Source: SCGC-AG-212-J23 sp036406675 (lineage in GTDB: Bacteria; Pseudomonadota; Gammaproteobacteria; Burkholderiales; SG8-39). From it: DNA of 36,154 bases. The DNA is taken from NCBI GenBank assembly GCA_036406675.1, contig DASXAO010000133.1, forward strand, positions 1 to 36,154, in the 5' to 3' direction. Both the position numbers and the translations under genes were made by a program. Positions 7,981-18,202 of the stretch are shown here, one piece after another. The notes below the pieces were generated by a model. The model was not told the origin of the DNA. It did not search any database and saw only the letters and a list, made by a program, of their open reading frames with translations. Each line of letters opens with the position of its first letter. Positions within the stretch are counted from its first letter, which is position 1.

Positions 7981-8344
7981 GCTCTCAGTTTATCCTTACG
8001 CGATGCTGCGGCCGATTCCCGATACGAGCATCTTCGATCTGCGCCTGTCGCATCGCGGGCGGCGTCTGAACAAGCTGTGCGCGGCGCTTTGCTCGCCGCA
8101 GGAGCGCGAATCCTTCAAGCGCGACGAAGACGCCTTCATGTCGCGCTTCGCGCTCACGGACGTTGAAAAGGATCTCGTGCGGAAGCGCGACTTCAAAGGC
8201 CTGATCGAGGCCGGCACCAACATCTACTACCTCCTCAAGATCGGCTCGGTCACCGGCAACGGGCTCTACAAGATGGGGGCGCAGATGCGCGGCGAGACCT
8301 ACGAGGAGTTTCTCTCGACGCGCAACATTTCGGGCGCGGTCTGA
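7979..8344 (+). CDS. protocatechuate 4,5-dioxygenase alpha (LigA-like) subunit
   Basis: Small alpha subunit of a class III extradiol dioxygenase; 121 residues from ATG 7979, or 113 from ATG 8003. The core DTSIFDLRLSHRGRRLNKLC, ERESFKRDEDAFMSRF and EAGTNIYYLLKIGSVTG follows LigA, and it ends with the MRGETYEEFL motif. ATG 7979 has GGAGG at 7961-7965, at a rather long spacing of 13 bases, while 8003 has none. In characterised relatives this subunit caps the active site of LigB. Its stop overlaps the LigB-like start (TGATG), so the two are coupled. Other genes of a protocatechuate 4,5-cleavage pathway are not seen in the window. Confidence 0.88.
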   Translation: MLSVYPYAMLRPIPDTSIFDLRLSHRGRRLNKLCAALCSPQERESFKRDEDAFMSRFALTDVEKDLVRKRDFKGLIEAGTNIYYLLKIGSVTGNGLYKMGAQMRGETYEEFLSTRNISGAV

Positions 8345-9188
8345 TGGGCAGGATCGTCGGTGGTATCGGGCTCTCGCACGTCCCGTCGGTGGGTCCGGTC
8401 GTGGATCGAAACCGCACGCAGGACCCGGCGTGGAAGCCGCTCTTCGATGCGTACGTCCCGGTACGCGAGTGGCTCGCGAGCCTCAAGCCCGACGTCGCCA
8501 TCGTGGTCTACAACGATCACGCCGCGGACTTCGGCTTCGACAAGTACCCGACCTTCGCTCTGGGCGTGTCAGAGCGCTATGCCATCGGCGACGAAGGCTT
8601 CGGCACCCGGCCGCTGCCCGAAGTGAAGGGCGACCTCGATCTCTCCATCCACCTTTCCGAAGCGCTCGTCTACGAGCACGAGTTCGACCTCACGCTGTGC
8701 CAGGAGATCGCCGTCGAGCACGGCTTCCTCGTGCCGATGAACCTGTGCTTTCCCCATGGCCAAGGTCGGGATGGAGCGAGCGGCTGGCCGGTGCGCGCCA
8801 TCCCGCTCCAGGTGAACGTGATCCAGCACCCGCTTCCGACCGCGCGGCGCTGCTACAAGCTCGGACATGCCATACGCGAAGCGGTCTCCTCCTATCCGAA
8901 GGACCTCAGGGTCGTGGTGATGGGGACCGGCGGCATGTCGCACCAGCTCCAGGGCCGGCGCTTCGGCCACATCAACGAAACGTTCGACCAGTGGTTCCTC
9001 GACCGGCTCGAGTCCGACCCCGAAGGGCTTGCCGGCATTGCGCATCAGAAGATCATGGAGGAGGCCGGCGCCGAGGCGGTGGAGCTCATCATGTGGCTGA
9101 CGATGCGCGGCGCGGCGCGCGGCAGCCGCGTCCATCGCCATTACTACGCGCCCATGACCACGGGCATGGGCCTGATCACGTTCGAGGA

Positions 9189-9192
<4 letters not shown>
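8344..9192 (+). CDS. protocatechuate 4,5-dioxygenase beta (LigB-like) catalytic subunit
   Basis: 282-residue catalytic subunit of a class III extradiol ring-cleavage dioxygenase (non-haem Fe2+). H12 (GLSHVP) and H59 (YNDHAADF) match the two iron-binding His residues of Sphingobium LigB; the acidic ligand should be in the MEEAGAEAVELIMW stretch (E240-E247). H200 in GTGGMSHQL corresponds to the catalytic base. The substrate is a catecholic acid such as protocatechuate or gallate, or a related ring; the sequence does not separate these. Starts inside the stop of the alpha subunit, and its own TAG shares CTAG 9189-9192 with the stop of the convergent kinase gene. Confidence 0.9.
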
Positions 9193-10324
<1,132 letters not shown>

Positions 10325-10328
<4 letters not shown>

Positions 10329-11029
10329 TGGAATTTCGCCTTGTCGACCAGCCCGCGCACGTAGCGCTCGCCCTGCGCGGTGGTGGCGCGATACTTCGCC
10401 GCGAGGCCGTCGAGGAAGGCTTCCTTGCCCTGCTGCGAGACGCGCCAGCCGATGCCGCTCGCGAGGAGCACGACGGCGGCCGCGGTGCTGAGCGCCCTGT
10501 AGGTGCGTGCGCGGCGCTGCAGCTCGGTACGGTCGCGGGTGAAGAGCTCGTGGCTGCGCAGGCTCGCGTCGGTGGAGGCGCCTTTCGGCACCAGCGACGC
10601 TTCCTGCCCGGGGGCGGCGTCGGCGAGCGCGTCGCGGAACGCCCGTGTCGCGCGCACCTCGGAAGCCGGCGCGAACTGCGCGATGCTCGCGGCCACGGCG
10701 ATGCCGTCGCCCACCATCGCCTCGCCCATTCCGCTGCCGAGAACGCGCACCGCGCCGTGGTTGATCCCGGCGCAGAGCGGCAGGCCGGCGGCGGACGCCT
10801 TGAGCGCGCGCTCGGCCAGCCGCAGCGCGCCCGCGGGGTTCGCGAGCACCACGATCGCCGCGCCGTCGGAGGCGTCCAGCACGACGCGGCTCGCAGGCGC
10901 GAGGTCCGCCGTCGTCACCGCGATCACGGCCTCGAGCTGCGCGCGCTGGCGCGCCTGCTCGCTCGCTGCGCGGGAGGCAAAGTCCTGGATCTTCAGGAAA
11001 ACGACGCTGGCTACGTACGAGCTGTCCAC
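10325..11029 (-). CDS. degenerate class III nucleotide cyclase-like domain protein with TM helix
   Basis: 234 residues from GTG 11029. The N-terminal ~135 residues resemble a class III adenylate/guanylate cyclase homology domain: VVFLKIQDFAS, then LDASDGAAIVV, then PLCAGINHGAVRVLGSG, MVGDGIAVAASIAQFA and a closing ATRAFRDALA. The first metal-binding Asp, expected at the LDIxGF position, is K13 here; the second, D55, is kept. Two-metal catalysis is therefore unlikely, and a regulatory or binding role is more probable. A transmembrane helix lies at about 181-197, followed by a ~37-residue tail. It ends in a GTGA overlap with the Ser/Thr kinase, which suggests a joint signalling unit. Assignment to the cyclase fold rests on motif pattern only. 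Confidence 0.75.
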
Positions 11030-11059
11030 GGCCCGCCAGCATGCAGCCTCGGCCGGCCT

Positions 11060-11087
11060 TTGAACAGGAACAATATCCGGGTAGAAT
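11060..11087 (+). promoter_or_regulatory. predicted sigma-70 type promoter of ahcY
   Basis: TTGAAC at 11060-11065 and TAGAAT at 11082-11087, 16 bases apart, place a transcription start near 11093-11095. That is exactly where the first paired strand of the SAH riboswitch begins, which supports both calls. Confidence 0.55.
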
Positions 11088-11091
11088 TCAC

Positions 11092-11192
11092 GCCGCTGAG
11101 GAGCGTTGCGTCCCTGCCAATCCGCAGTCGCTGAGCGGTTTCAACGGTGGGGTCAGGCTCAGCAAGCCGAACAGGCCACTTCAACGGCGCTC
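11092..11192 (+). promoter_or_regulatory. SAH (S-adenosylhomocysteine) riboswitch aptamer
   Basis: Matches the known SAH riboswitch found before ahcY in Proteobacteria. P1 pairs GCTGAG (11095-11100) with CTCAGC (11158-11163). The conserved GAGGAGCGTTGC begins at 11098, CAGG lies at 11154-11157 and AACGGCGCTC at 11183-11192. The pseudoknot pairs GAGCG (11101-11105) with CGCTC (11188-11192). The region between (11110-11152) would hold the variable P2 stem-loop. It binds SAH, the substrate of the downstream enzyme. Its 3' strand is shared with the terminator stem listed next, giving an ON-switch mechanism. Confidence 0.92.
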
Positions 11193-11219
11193 GCATCGGA
11201 AACGGTGCGGGCGCTTTTT
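11187..11219 (+). terminator. riboswitch-controlled intrinsic terminator before ahcY
   Basis: An 11-bp stem, 11187-11197 with 11204-11214, includes two G-U pairs and closes a GGAAAC loop; five T follow at 11215-11219. The 5' arm contains CGCTC (11188-11192), which is also the 3' strand of the aptamer pseudoknot, so the ligand-bound aptamer and the terminator cannot form together. It ends 16 bases before the ahcY start codon. Confidence 0.85.
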
Positions 11220-11235
11220 GCTTTCAGGAGCCTCT

Positions 11236-12654
<1,419 letters not shown>

Positions 12655-12658
12655 TAAA

Positions 12659-12727
12659 CAGGGACAGCCCACCAAAATGGGGACAGACCTCAAGGTCTGT
12701 CCCCCGAAAAACGTGGTCCGTCCCTGA
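12659..12727. repeat. REP-like palindromic element, copy 2
   Basis: Between ahcY and the next gene. A central perfect hairpin has 12-base arms, GGGGACAGACCT (12679-12690) and AGGTCTGTCCCC (12693-12704). It is flanked by outer arms CAGGGAC (12659-12665) and GTCCCTG at the right end. Read on the minus strand, the right end gives CAGGGACGGACCACGT, identical to the left arm of the element at 2037. No T-run follows on the plus strand; on the minus strand ATTTTGG follows the hairpin. It may stabilise the ahcY transcript end. Confidence 0.75.
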
Positions 12728-12745
12728 ATCTGGTTCAGGAGTTCT

Positions 12746-13660
12746 ATGCGCATCGCGGCGATGGGTGCAGGAGGCGTTGGCGGCTACTTCGGCGCCCGGT
12801 TGCAGCAGGCTGGCCACGACGTCACTTTCTTTGCTCGCGGCAGGCACCTCGAGGCCATTCGTTCCAGCGGATTGAGGATCGAGAGCCCGCACGGCGACGC
12901 GCTGCTCAAGGTCCGCGTGCTCGAGGATCCGCGCGAGGCCGAGGTCGCCGACGTGGTGATCTTCGCGGTCAAGCTCTGGGACACCGAGACGGCGGCCGAA
13001 ATGCTGCGCCCCATCGTGGGCGCCGAGACCGCGATCATCCCGTTCCAGAACGGCGTCGAATCGATCGCGCGCCTCAGAAAAATATTTCCGGAAAAGGCCG
13101 TGCTGGGCGGCTCGGCCTACATCGCCACGCGCGTCAAGTCGCCGGGCGTGATCGAGCACGTCGGCGACATGTCGCGGCTGCAGTTCGGGCCCGTCCTGCC
13201 TTCACAGAAGCAGAAGGCCGAGGCGTTCCTGGCAGCTTGCCGGGAAGCGAAGATCAACGCCGAGATCCCCGACGACATCGTGAGAGCGAACTGGGAGAAG
13301 TTCGTGTTCCTGGTGGCGGTTTCGAGCGCCACGGCGGTGGCGCGCGCGCCGCTCGGCGTGGTGCGAAGCGATCCCGACCTGCGCTGGCTGTTCGAGCAGG
13401 CGATGCGCGAGACCTGGTGCCTGGGCCGCGCCCGCGGCGTGGCCCTCGCCGACGACTTCGTCGAGGCGCGCATGAAGTTCGCCGACGGCCTGCACGCCGG
13501 GATGAAGGCTTCGCTCGCGCACGACCTCGAGAACCGGGGCCGGCTCGAGGCGCCGTGGCTCTGCGGCGCCGTGGCGAGGATGAGCGGCGAGGCGGGCCTG
13601 GACGCGCCGGTCAACCGCGCGGTGTACGCGGCGCTCAAGCCCTACATCGATGGACAATAG
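12746..13660 (+). CDS. ketopantoate reductase family protein (ApbA/PanE-like), paralogue 1
   Basis: 304 residues of full family length. N-terminal NADP-binding motif GAGGVGGYFGARL with R-rich RGRHLEAIR after it, KLWDTETAA, FQNGVES, and the C-terminal helical half with NWEKFVFLVAVSSATAV, which holds the catalytic Lys. ATG 12746 has AGGAG at 12737-12741. The family contains true 2-dehydropantoate 2-reductase and relatives acting on other 2-oxo acids. A second PanE homologue sits beside panB at 19031-19849, so this copy may have a different substrate. Its end overlaps the start of metF by 11 bases, so it is probably co-expressed with ahcY/metF. Confidence 0.87.
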   Translation: MRIAAMGAGGVGGYFGARLQQAGHDVTFFARGRHLEAIRSSGLRIESPHGDALLKVRVLEDPREAEVADVVIFAVKLWDTETAAEMLRPIVGAETAIIPFQNGVESIARLRKIFPEKAVLGGSAYIATRVKSPGVIEHVGDMSRLQFGPVLPSQKQKAEAFLAACREAKINAEIPDDIVRANWEKFVFLVAVSSATAVARAPLGVVRSDPDLRWLFEQAMRETWCLGRARGVALADDFVEARMKFADGLHAGMKASLAHDLENRGRLEAPWLCGAVARMSGEAGLDAPVNRAVYAALKPYIDGQ

Positions 13661-14471
13661 CTTCGAGTTCTTTCCGCCCAAGACGCCGGAAGGAAAAGCG
13701 AAGCTGCGCGCGACCTGGCAGGAGCTGGCGGCGCTCAAGCCCCGGTTTTTCTCTTGCACCTTCGGCGCCGGCGGCTCCACCCGCGAAGGCACGCTCGAGA
13801 CGGTGCTCGAGATCCGCGCCGGCGGCCACGAGGCGGCGCCGCACCTCTCCTGCATCGCCTCGACGCGCAAGGACCTCGCCGAGCAGCTCGAGCGCTACCG
13901 CTCGAACGGCATCCGGCACCTCGTGGCGCTGCGCGGCGACCTCCCATCCGGTCTCGCCGCAGCGGGCGAGCTGCGCCACGCGAGCGAGCTGGTGCAGTTC
14001 ATCCGCGAGCGGACCGGCGACTGGTTCCGCATCGAGGTCGCCTGCTACCCGGAATACCATCCCCAGACGCGCTACGCCGCCGACGAGGTGCGCAACTTCA
14101 AGCGCAAGGTCGACGCGGGCGCCGATTCGGCGATCACGCAGTATTTCTACAACCCGGACGCGTACTTCCGCTTCGTCGACGAGGCGCGCCGCGCCGGCAT
14201 CGCCGTTCCCATCGTTCCGGGGATCATGCCGATCGCGAACTTCTCGCAGCTCGCGCGCTTCTCGGACGCGTGCGGCGCCGAGATCCCGCGCTGGATGCGC
14301 ATCAAGCTCGAGGGCTATCGCGACGATGCAAAGTCGATCCGGGCCTTCGGCGTCGACGTGGTGAGCGAGCTTTGCCGCAAGCTCATCGAGGCCGGTGTCC
14401 CGGGCCTGCACTTCTACACGCTGAACCAGGCCGCGCTGTCGGTCGAGATCTGGCGCCGCCTCGGTCTCTAG
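13650..14471 (+). CDS. metF: 5,10-methylenetetrahydrofolate reductase
   Basis: 273-residue FAD-dependent TIM-barrel enzyme that makes 5-methyltetrahydrofolate for methionine synthesis. Motifs: N-terminal SFEFFPPKTPEG with the catalytic Glu, TFGAGGSTREGT, CIASTRKDL, HLVALRGDLP, EVACYPEYHP, then GADSAITQYFYNPDAYFRF and VPGIMPI. The C-terminus GLHFYTLN is typical. ATG 13650 lies inside the end of the preceding gene (11-base overlap), a coupling arrangement. With metK, the MetE-like gene and ahcY in the same window, most of the methyl cycle is encoded here. Confidence 0.97.
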   Translation: MDNSFEFFPPKTPEGKAKLRATWQELAALKPRFFSCTFGAGGSTREGTLETVLEIRAGGHEAAPHLSCIASTRKDLAEQLERYRSNGIRHLVALRGDLPSGLAAAGELRHASELVQFIRERTGDWFRIEVACYPEYHPQTRYAADEVRNFKRKVDAGADSAITQYFYNPDAYFRFVDEARRAGIAVPIVPGIMPIANFSQLARFSDACGAEIPRWMRIKLEGYRDDAKSIRAFGVDVVSELCRKLIEAGVPGLHFYTLNQAALSVEIWRRLGL

Positions 14472-14481
14472 TCGAGGCGCG

Positions 14482-14844
14482 TTAGCGCGTCCGTAGCCAA
14501 TCCTTGGCTTGCTCGACGTCGCCGAAGTTGCGTACCGCGAGGTTGTGCCTCGCGGCGAGCATGTCGATGTACTGGTTCGCCATCTGCGCAGTCGGCGTGC
14601 GGTGCACCAGCGCGATGCTGTGCTCGGCGGTGAAGCCGATCTTCGGCAGCGCGTCGATCAGCTGCTGCTGGCTCGCGAGCGAGAGCGGAAACTTCTGATC
14701 CAGCTCGATCAGTATGCGCGGGCGCTCGAGCCGCGCGCTCTCGGCGAACACCTGGGCGCACAGCGCGGACGGCGGGACGTCGTTGTCGCGCCCCTGCATC
14801 AAGACGCGCAGGAATTCGGTGTCGGCCCCGATCGCGTACTCCAT
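14482..14844 (-). CDS. small SpoIIAA/STAS-like protein
   Basis: 120 residues from ATG 14844, two bases after the aminotransferase stop, so surely co-transcribed with it. The alternation of strands and helices (PRILIELDQKFPLSL, HSIALVHRTPTAQMANQYID, LAVRNFGDVEQAKDWL) and the ending in a 'FGDVEQAKDWL' helix resemble the SpoIIAA-like/STAS-SEC14 group of small bacterial proteins. The biochemical role of this group is not known; a protein-protein or lipid/ligand-binding role is inferred. No signal peptide or membrane helix. The family call rests on pattern only. Confidence 0.65.
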   Translation of the reverse strand: MEYAIGADTEFLRVLMQGRDNDVPPSALCAQVFAESARLERPRILIELDQKFPLSLASQQQLIDALPKIGFTAEHSIALVHRTPTAQMANQYIDMLAARHNLAVRNFGDVEQAKDWLRTR

Positions 14845-14846
14845 CC

Positions 14847-16346
14847 CTAGGCTGCCCGCTTCTTGCGCTGGGCGTCCTTGACGTGCATCTGGGCGTACGC
14901 GCCGTGCGCCGCCGCCTCGGCGTCGCCCACGTGCACCGGCATGCCCATGTCGGAGAGCACCGAGCCCAGCGCCGAAAGGCACAGCATCACGTTGTCGGGG
15001 CGGCAGGAATAGCCCATGAGGCCGATGCGCCAGACCTTGCCGGCGAGCGGCCCGAGTCCGGCGCCGATCTCGATGCCGAACTCGTTGAGCAGGGTCTTGC
15101 GCACTTCGGCCTCGTTCACGCCCTGCGGGCACAGCACCGCGTTCATCTGCGGCAGCTGGTACTGCTCCTTGACCAGGAACTTCATGCCCATCGCTTCGAG
15201 CCCCGCCTTCAACGCCAGGTGATGGCGCATGGCGCGCGCCCAGGCGTTCTCGACCCCTTCCTCGCGGATGAGGAGCAACGCCTCGTGCAGCGCGAAGAGC
15301 GAGTTCGTCGGCGCGGTGTGGTGGTAGGTGCGCGTGCCGGCGTTCCAGTAGTTGAAGAGCAGGTTCATGTCCATGAACCAGCTGTGGATCTTGTCCTTCC
15401 TCTTCTTCACGTGCTCCACCACCCGGTCGTTGAACGACACGGGAGAAAGACCCGGAGTGCACGACAGGCATTTCTGGCTCGCCGAGTAGATGGCGTCGAT
15501 GTCCCACTCGTCGACCTTGACCGGCGTGCCCGCGAGCGAAGTGACCGCGTCGACGATCACCATCGCGCCGTGCTTGTGCGCGATCTGGGTGAGCGCTTTC
15601 GCGTCGGACTGGCAGCCGGTCGAGGTCTCGGCGTGCACGAAGGCGACCACCGAAACGCCCTTGTTCTTCTTCAGCGCGTCCTCGACCTTGTTCGGGTCGA
15701 CCGGCTCGCCCCACTTGTCCTCGACGAGGATCGGCGTGCCGCCGCAGCGGATCGCGTTCTCGAGCATGCGCCCGCCGAACACGCCGTTCTGGCACACGAT
15801 CACCTTGTCGCCCGGGGCCACCATGTTGACGAAGCAGTACTCCATGCCCACCGAGCCCGGCCCGGACAGTGGGAAGGTCAGGTTGTTTTTCGTCTGGTAG
15901 ACGTAGCGCAGGAGCGACTTCAGCTCCTCCATCATCTCGACGAAGACGGGATCGAGGTAGCCGATCGCCGGCTGGCTCATGGTGGTGAGCACGCGCGGGT
16001 GGATCTCGGTGGGCCCGGGCCCCATCAGGGTGCGCTGCGGGGGGTGGAAGGAGTGGATTCGCTTGGAGGGGGCGTATTGGCTCATGGGATCGCTTTCCGA
16101 AAGGATGCCGAACGGCGCGTCGCCGGGGCGGGACTTCACCCGCACCGGGTTCTTCGCGCTCGCTTCGTTGATGACTTCGAGGGCATTGATGCGGCCCTGG
16201 GTGACGCGCTCGACCTCCCCCGCCCAGCGGGCCGGCACGTAGCCGATCTTCACCCAGTTGTGCACCACCGCGCGGTCGAGCTGGAAGGCGCGTGCCACGT
16301 CGGCCTGGCTGCCGAACATCTCGACCAAACGCTCCGCGCAGTTCAT
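14847..16346 (-). CDS. class V aminotransferase with in-frame N-terminal Cro/YdaS-type helix-turn-helix
   Basis: The open frame from ATG 16346 is 499 residues. Residues 1-70 form a Cro/YdaS-like DNA-binding domain (GSQADVARAFQLDRAVVHNW is the helix-turn-helix; VPARWAGEVERVTQGRI follows). A short linker to residue 87 leads, without any stop, into a 412-residue class V (alanine/serine-glyoxylate type) PLP aminotransferase with LMGPGPTEIHPRVL, FPLSGPGSVGMEY, IVDAVTSLAGTP and the PLP Lys at K292 (SASQKCLS). An internal ATG 16085, preceded by GGAAAG, could start the enzyme alone. So it may be one fused regulator-enzyme, or a locus making both long and short forms. Substrate unknown. Followed by the STAS-like gene. 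Confidence 0.8.
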   Translation of the reverse strand: MNCAERLVEMFGSQADVARAFQLDRAVVHNWVKIGYVPARWAGEVERVTQGRINALEVINEASAKNPVRVKSRPGDAPFGILSESDPMSQYAPSKRIHSFHPPQRTLMGPGPTEIHPRVLTTMSQPAIGYLDPVFVEMMEELKSLLRYVYQTKNNLTFPLSGPGSVGMEYCFVNMVAPGDKVIVCQNGVFGGRMLENAIRCGGTPILVEDKWGEPVDPNKVEDALKKNKGVSVVAFVHAETSTGCQSDAKALTQIAHKHGAMVIVDAVTSLAGTPVKVDEWDIDAIYSASQKCLSCTPGLSPVSFNDRVVEHVKKRKDKIHSWFMDMNLLFNYWNAGTRTYHHTAPTNSLFALHEALLLIREEGVENAWARAMRHHLALKAGLEAMGMKFLVKEQYQLPQMNAVLCPQGVNEAEVRKTLLNEFGIEIGAGLGPLAGKVWRIGLMGYSCRPDNVMLCLSALGSVLSDMGMPVHVGDAEAAAHGAYAQMHVKDAQRKKRAA

Positions 16347-16353
16347 GGCCGGA

Positions 16354-16382
16354 ATTCTAGGCTGTCAAACTCAATTTGACAA
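16354..16382 (-). promoter_or_regulatory. predicted promoter with inverted-repeat operator
   Basis: On the minus strand TTGTCA (16382-16377) and TAGAAT (16359-16354) are 17 bases apart, a good sigma-70 match. Overlying the -35 and spacer is a perfect inverted repeat, TGTCAAA-5-TTTGACA (16363-16381). It is a natural operator for the helix-turn-helix encoded just downstream. The predicted start, near 16347, leaves almost no leader before ATG 16346. The repeat also faces the divergent gene at 16466. Confidence 0.55.
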
Positions 16383-16465
16383 CCCTGCCTTCCGGACCAA
16401 GGGGTTTCCAAAGCCGAAGCGCAAGCCAATCTCATGCCCGCAGAGGGAGAACTTAGACTAGGCGC

Positions 16466-18202
16466 ATGAAACCCGAATCCCCGGTCACCACCTTCACCCC
16501 CGAAACCGCCGCCGACGCGTGGATGGGCCTGCTCGCCATGCGCGGCGTGGACTATCTCTTCGCGAACGGCGGCACCGATTTCGCCCCCGTGGTCGAGGCG
16601 TTCGCCAAGGGCGAGAAGCTCGGCTGGCGCCTGCCTGAAATCGTGATCGTGCCGCACGAGAACATGGGCATAGCGATGGCGCACGGCTACGCCATGGTGA
16701 CCGGAAGGCCGCAGGCGATGATGGTGCACGTCGGCGTGGGCACCGCGAACACGATCAACGGCCTCATCAACGCCTCGCGCACGAACATCCCCATCCTCCT
16801 CACCGCGGGACGCACGCCGCTCACCGAGTCCGGCGCGGTGCCGGCGGCGCGTAACAACTACATCCACTGGGCGCAGGAGCACTTCGACCAGGGCGGCATG
16901 TTGCGCGAGTTCGTCAAATGGGACTACGAGCTGCGCCATCCGGAGCAGGTCGAGACGGTGCTCGACCGCGCGCTCGCCATCTGCAAGAGCGAGCCGCAAG
17001 GCCCGGTGTACGTCACGCTGCCGCGCGAGGTGCTGGCGCAGGGCTTCAGCCAGCGGTTTTCCAAGGACACGACGATCCAGGCGGCATCGGCCCCGGCCGC
17101 GGACGCCGACGCGCTCGAGGAGGCCGCGAAGCTGCTGGGCAGCGCGCAAAAACCCCTCCTCATCACGGCGAACGGCGGCCGCACGCTCGAGAGCTCGCGA
17201 GCGATCGAGCAGCTGGCGCAGGCGCTCGCCGTGCCGGTGATCCACTATCGCCCACGCTATCTCGCGCTCTCCACCGAGCACCCGATGCAATGCGGCTGGG
17301 ATCCGCACCCGCTGCTCAAGGAGGCCGACGTCGTGCTGGTGGTGGACTGCGACGTGCCCTGGATCCCGCGCGAGGGCAATCCCAAGCCCGAAGCGAAAGT
17401 CATTCACATCGGCCCCGACCCCCTCTTTGCGCGCTATCCGCTGCGCGGCTTCCGCACCGACCTCGCGCTCACCGGCGGCGTCGCGGCGACGCTGCAGGCG
17501 CTGTGGCGCAGCGCGCAGAAGCACGCGGTATCCCCGCGGATGATCGAAGAGCGGCGCCAGAGCGTAACCAAGCAATCTGAAGAAATAAGACGGAAAGGGC
17601 GCGCCGGCTTCGACCCCATTCCCTCCACCATCACGGGGAAGTGGCTTTCAGCGTGCGTGAACCGCCTGCTCGACAACAACACGATCCTGGTCAACGAGTA
17701 TCCGACCGTGCTCGAGGAAATGGCGATCCGCGAGCCGGGCCGCTACTTCGGCAACTCTTCCGCGGGTGGCCTGGGCTGGGGCATGGGCGCGGCGCTCGGC
17801 GCGAAGCTCGCTTCGCCCGACAAGAGCGTGATCTGCGCGGTCGGCGACGGGGCCTACATGTTCGGCAATCCCACCGCGGCGCACTACGTGTCGGAGGCGA
17901 TGAAGCTGCCGATCCTCTTCATCATCGCGAACAACGCCCGCTGGGCGGCGGTGCACCGCTCGACGCTGTCGACCTACCCGAAGGGCTACGCCGCGGAGAG
18001 AGAACGGCCGCCCTTCGCCACGCTCGAGCCCTCGCCGCGCTTCGAGCACGTCGTCAAGGCGAGCGGCGGGCACGGCGAGCGCGTCACCGAGCCGAAGGAG
18101 CTCATGCCGGCGCTCGAACGCGCCATGAAGGTGGTCCGCGAGGAGAAGCGCCAGGCGCTCGTCAACGTCTGCCTGGAAATCAGCTACGTGAAGACGAGCT
18201 AG
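16466..18202 (+). CDS. thiamine-diphosphate-dependent enzyme (acetolactate synthase/benzoylformate decarboxylase-like)
   Basis: 578 residues with the three-domain layout of the family. The N-terminal Pyr domain carries the ThDP-activating E65 (PHENMGIAMAHGYA). The central domain (LLITANGGRTLESS and following) is the usual NAD/FAD-like fold. The C-terminal PP domain has the ThDP-Mg motif G460-D461-G462 ending in N489-N490. Known relatives decarboxylate or ligate 2-oxo acids. The sequence lacks features that would name a substrate, and acetolactate synthase itself would normally be followed by ilvN, absent here. Divergent from the HTH-aminotransferase, whose product could be its 2-oxo acid. No strong ribosome binding site; ATG 16466 is the only sensible start. 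Confidence 0.85.
   Translation: MKPESPVTTFTPETAADAWMGLLAMRGVDYLFANGGTDFAPVVEAFAKGEKLGWRLPEIVIVPHENMGIAMAHGYAMVTGRPQAMMVHVGVGTANTINGLINASRTNIPILLTAGRTPLTESGAVPAARNNYIHWAQEHFDQGGMLREFVKWDYELRHPEQVETVLDRALAICKSEPQGPVYVTLPREVLAQGFSQRFSKDTTIQAASAPAADADALEEAAKLLGSAQKPLLITANGGRTLESSRAIEQLAQALAVPVIHYRPRYLALSTEHPMQCGWDPHPLLKEADVVLVVDCDVPWIPREGNPKPEAKVIHIGPDPLFARYPLRGFRTDLALTGGVAATLQALWRSAQKHAVSPRMIEERRQSVTKQSEEIRRKGRAGFDPIPSTITGKWLSACVNRLLDNNTILVNEYPTVLEEMAIREPGRYFGNSSAGGLGWGMGAALGAKLASPDKSVICAVGDGAYMFGNPTAAHYVSEAMKLPILFIIANNARWAAVHRSTLSTYPKGYAAERERPPFATLEPSPRFEHVVKASGGHGERVTEPKELMPALERAMKVVREEKRQALVNVCLEISYVKTS

Noticed and set aside
12679..12704. Intrinsic terminator of ahcY
   Set aside because: The stem is perfect, but CGAAAAACG follows rather than a T-run on the plus strand, and the arms belong to a dispersed repeat; kept as a repeat only.
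16376..16404. Plus-strand promoter using TTGACA at 16376-16381 for the ThDP enzyme
   Set aside because: The hexamer is perfect, but nothing like a -10 box lies 16-18 bases downstream; it is better explained as half of the inverted repeat.
16466..18202. Acetolactate synthase large subunit (ilvB)
   Set aside because: The ThDP motifs fit the superfamily, but no ilvN or ilvC follows and no residue specific to that enzyme was seen, so only the family is named.
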